Of a DNA stretch of 64,000 nucleotides, positions 62,842 to 64,000 are shown one piece after another. The position numbers and the translations under genes are program-made. The DNA is taken from positions 62,001 to 126,000 of the forward strand of contig JAUCEF010000002.1 of NCBI GenBank assembly GCA_033558025.1. Reading direction: 5' to 3'. Source of the DNA: Phytophthora sp. 'mugwort' (Eukaryota; Oomycota; Peronosporomycetes; Peronosporales; Peronosporaceae). The notes under the pieces are model-generated. The model saw nothing but the letters and a program-made list of their open reading frames with translations, did no database searches and had not been told where the DNA came from. Numbering within the stretch: position 1 is the first letter of the stretch; every line of letters starts with the position of its first letter.

Positions 62842-64000
62842 CTATTCAGCAGGCGAATCACCGACCCGGTGCCCACTAACTGGCGAAGAACCTGCTCCCG
62901 CATGTGCACTCTTTCGCAGCAAACGGAAGAACGCCCGTGCCACCGTAAACGGGACGCGAGCGACTGGAGAAGCTGCTGACGATGATGTCGGTGGCGACGA
63001 AAGCTTGTTCTTCGACAACTCGTTCTCTCCGCTGCCGCTAAATTTCTGCAGCGAAAACCCATGAAATGCACCACCAGAACCTGATCCCTTAGAGTATGAC
63101 GTAGACTGCGGAAGCACCTCATCGTCATCTGGTACGGACGCAGCCACCTCACTGATGCGATTGATAAGCCACGAGTGCCACATGAGGAAGGGAATTTCTT
63201 TCGCGATAATTTCACGGTACCACATATCGATCGTGAGGCGGCTCGAAGAACTGAAGCAACGTTCGTGCAGATTGTTTTCGTTGATAATGCTCAGCGCCGT
63301 TAGATGGAAATAGTGATGAAGCTTCTTATGCGTCTCCATCTCCGACTCGGACACCTTGACCTGCTTGCCATCTACAGTTACGGTAGAGGTCGGGAACGGT
63401 GAGTACGGCGTAACATTCGCCACGACGAAGGATCGTCTGCGCTTGATTCGTAGTGGGGATGGTATCGTGTCATTTTCTCTGTCATTCTCCTCATTCTTGA
63501 CATCGATCTTCTTAACCTGCGGCTTGTCGGAAACAACAACTGGTATGAGGTCCTTCTGTTCGATGATCTCGTCCTCCGAGTCGCTTTCTTCGTCATCGCA
63601 GTCCACAATAGCCTGTGAGAAATAGGAAACATGCTCCAGTAGCTCGAGCTCGCGCTGAAGCCGTTTACAGCGTGCCTCTGACGATAGTAGCTCTTCACTT
63701 ATTCCATTATTGTGCACCTGTGCATCGTCTCTCGCCTCTTCTGCAAGACAAAGTTGCTTCTTCAGTGCTTTCATCTCCTCTGTGTGCTTCTGAGATGCTT
63801 TCCACAGAAGGTCCTTTTCATTTTTGAGCTCATTCATCGCACGTCGAGTCGCAGTATGCTCTGCCTCCATATTTTTCCTGTACGAAACTTCACTTTGTGC
63901 AGCCAACGCTTCGCACTCGAGTGCTTCCTGTTGCTGCTGCTCAGCCACCTCTTTCCACTGTCTCAGCGACGTAAGTTCCGCCTCCTTCGAGCGCTCAGAA
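62842..64000 (-). CDS. Coiled-coil protein, 5' part beyond the window
   Basis: The frame is open from the right edge (..SERSKEAELTSLRQWKE..) to the TAG at 62842-62844, giving about 386 C-terminal residues; the true start lies outside. The first 130 residues present form a continuous charged coiled coil (EHTATRRAMNELKNEKDLLW, EEMKALKKQLCLAEEARDDA, CKRLQRELELLEH). An acidic linker (DCDDEESDSEDE) and a basic patch RIKRRRSF follow, then a helical conserved-looking segment METHKKLHHYFHLTALSIIN and MWYREIIAKEIPFLMWHSWL, and a Gly/Ser-rich tail. No signal peptide is visible. Function unknown; it may be cytoskeletal. Confidence 0.8.
   Translation of the reverse strand, partial: SERSKEAELTSLRQWKEVAEQQQQEALECEALAAQSEVSYRKNMEAEHTATRRAMNELKNEKDLLWKASQKHTEEMKALKKQLCLAEEARDDAQVHNNGISEELLSSEARCKRLQRELELLEHVSYFSQAIVDCDDEESDSEDEIIEQKDLIPVVVSDKPQVKKIDVKNEENDRENDTIPSPLRIKRRRSFVVANVTPYSPFPTSTVTVDGKQVKVSESEMETHKKLHHYFHLTALSIINENNLHERCFSSSSRLTIDMWYREIIAKEIPFLMWHSWLINRISEVAASVPDDDEVLPQSTSYSKGSGSGGAFHGFSLQKFSGSGENELSKNKLSSPPTSSSAASPVARVPFTVARAFFRLLRKSAHAGAGSSPVSGHRVGDSPAE

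Noticed and set aside
1..64000. RxLR, CRN or other typical oomycete effector genes
   Set aside because: I looked for signal peptides followed by RxLR-EER or LFLAK-type motifs and found no convincing case; the deiminase is secreted but not of these classes.
1..64000. CRISPR arrays, bacterial operons, replication origins
   Set aside because: None seen, and not expected in a nuclear eukaryotic sequence.

Overview
The window is nuclear DNA of an oomycete, most likely Phytophthora or a close relative. Evidence: protein-coding genes carry few, short introns (65-108 nt, GT..AG); several starts are preceded by the oomycete initiator (TCAYTYY..CAWTTT-like); the transposons include a stramenopile-type Crypton tyrosine recombinase, Mutator-like elements, a pogo/Tigger-type element and a Ty3/gypsy retroelement. 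Species cannot be fixed from sequence alone.

Layout. Positions 1-29,300 form a dense gene island: the 3' end of a coiled-coil protein gene, an OSCA/CSC1 channel, a folate-biopterin (BT1) transporter, a large pseudo-calpain with zinc modules, a tail-anchored acyl-CoA-binding protein, a fatty-acid-amide-hydrolase-like amidase, an ER J-domain protein, 5-formyltetrahydrofolate cyclo-ligase (MTHFS), a FANCJ-like Fe-S helicase, a decayed MTHFS copy, a dynein-adaptor-like coiled-coil protein related to the left-edge fragment, a small orphan, a SANT-like nuclear protein and a TPR-TMEM33 fusion ending in a CaaX box. I derived spliced models for four multi-exon genes here (acyl-CoA-binding protein, J protein, MTHFS, coiled-coil adaptor) and one near the right end (MenA-like protein).

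Positions 29,500-59,850 are a transposon island in which nearly every reading frame is broken. A gypsy pol is interrupted by a pogo-type element (27-nt inverted ends, TA duplication). A Crypton gene is interrupted in frame by a 5.26-kb Mutator-like element with a perfect 9-bp duplication; that element also carries a Ulp1-type protease relic. A second Mutator-like element of about 4.0 kb has 28/29 matching ends and encloses a SET-domain methyltransferase relic as well as a transposase. Two non-transposon genes sit in the island, both broken: a secreted peptidyl-arginine deiminase with a bacterial-looking N-terminus (two frameshifts) and an acyltransferase-3 membrane protein (nonsense plus frameshift).

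From 60,900 intact genes resume: a two-exon MenA/UbiA-like membrane protein lacking the Asp motifs, and a coiled-coil protein running off the right edge. The sharp contrast between intact and broken genes is the gene-dense/repeat-dense ('two-speed') organisation known from Phytophthora. The gene-island proteins do not form one pathway. Loose themes are folate (BT1 transporter, MTHFS), lipid and ER membranes (ACBD5-like, FAAH-like, TMEM33-like, J protein) and dynein-linked transport (coiled-coil adaptor).
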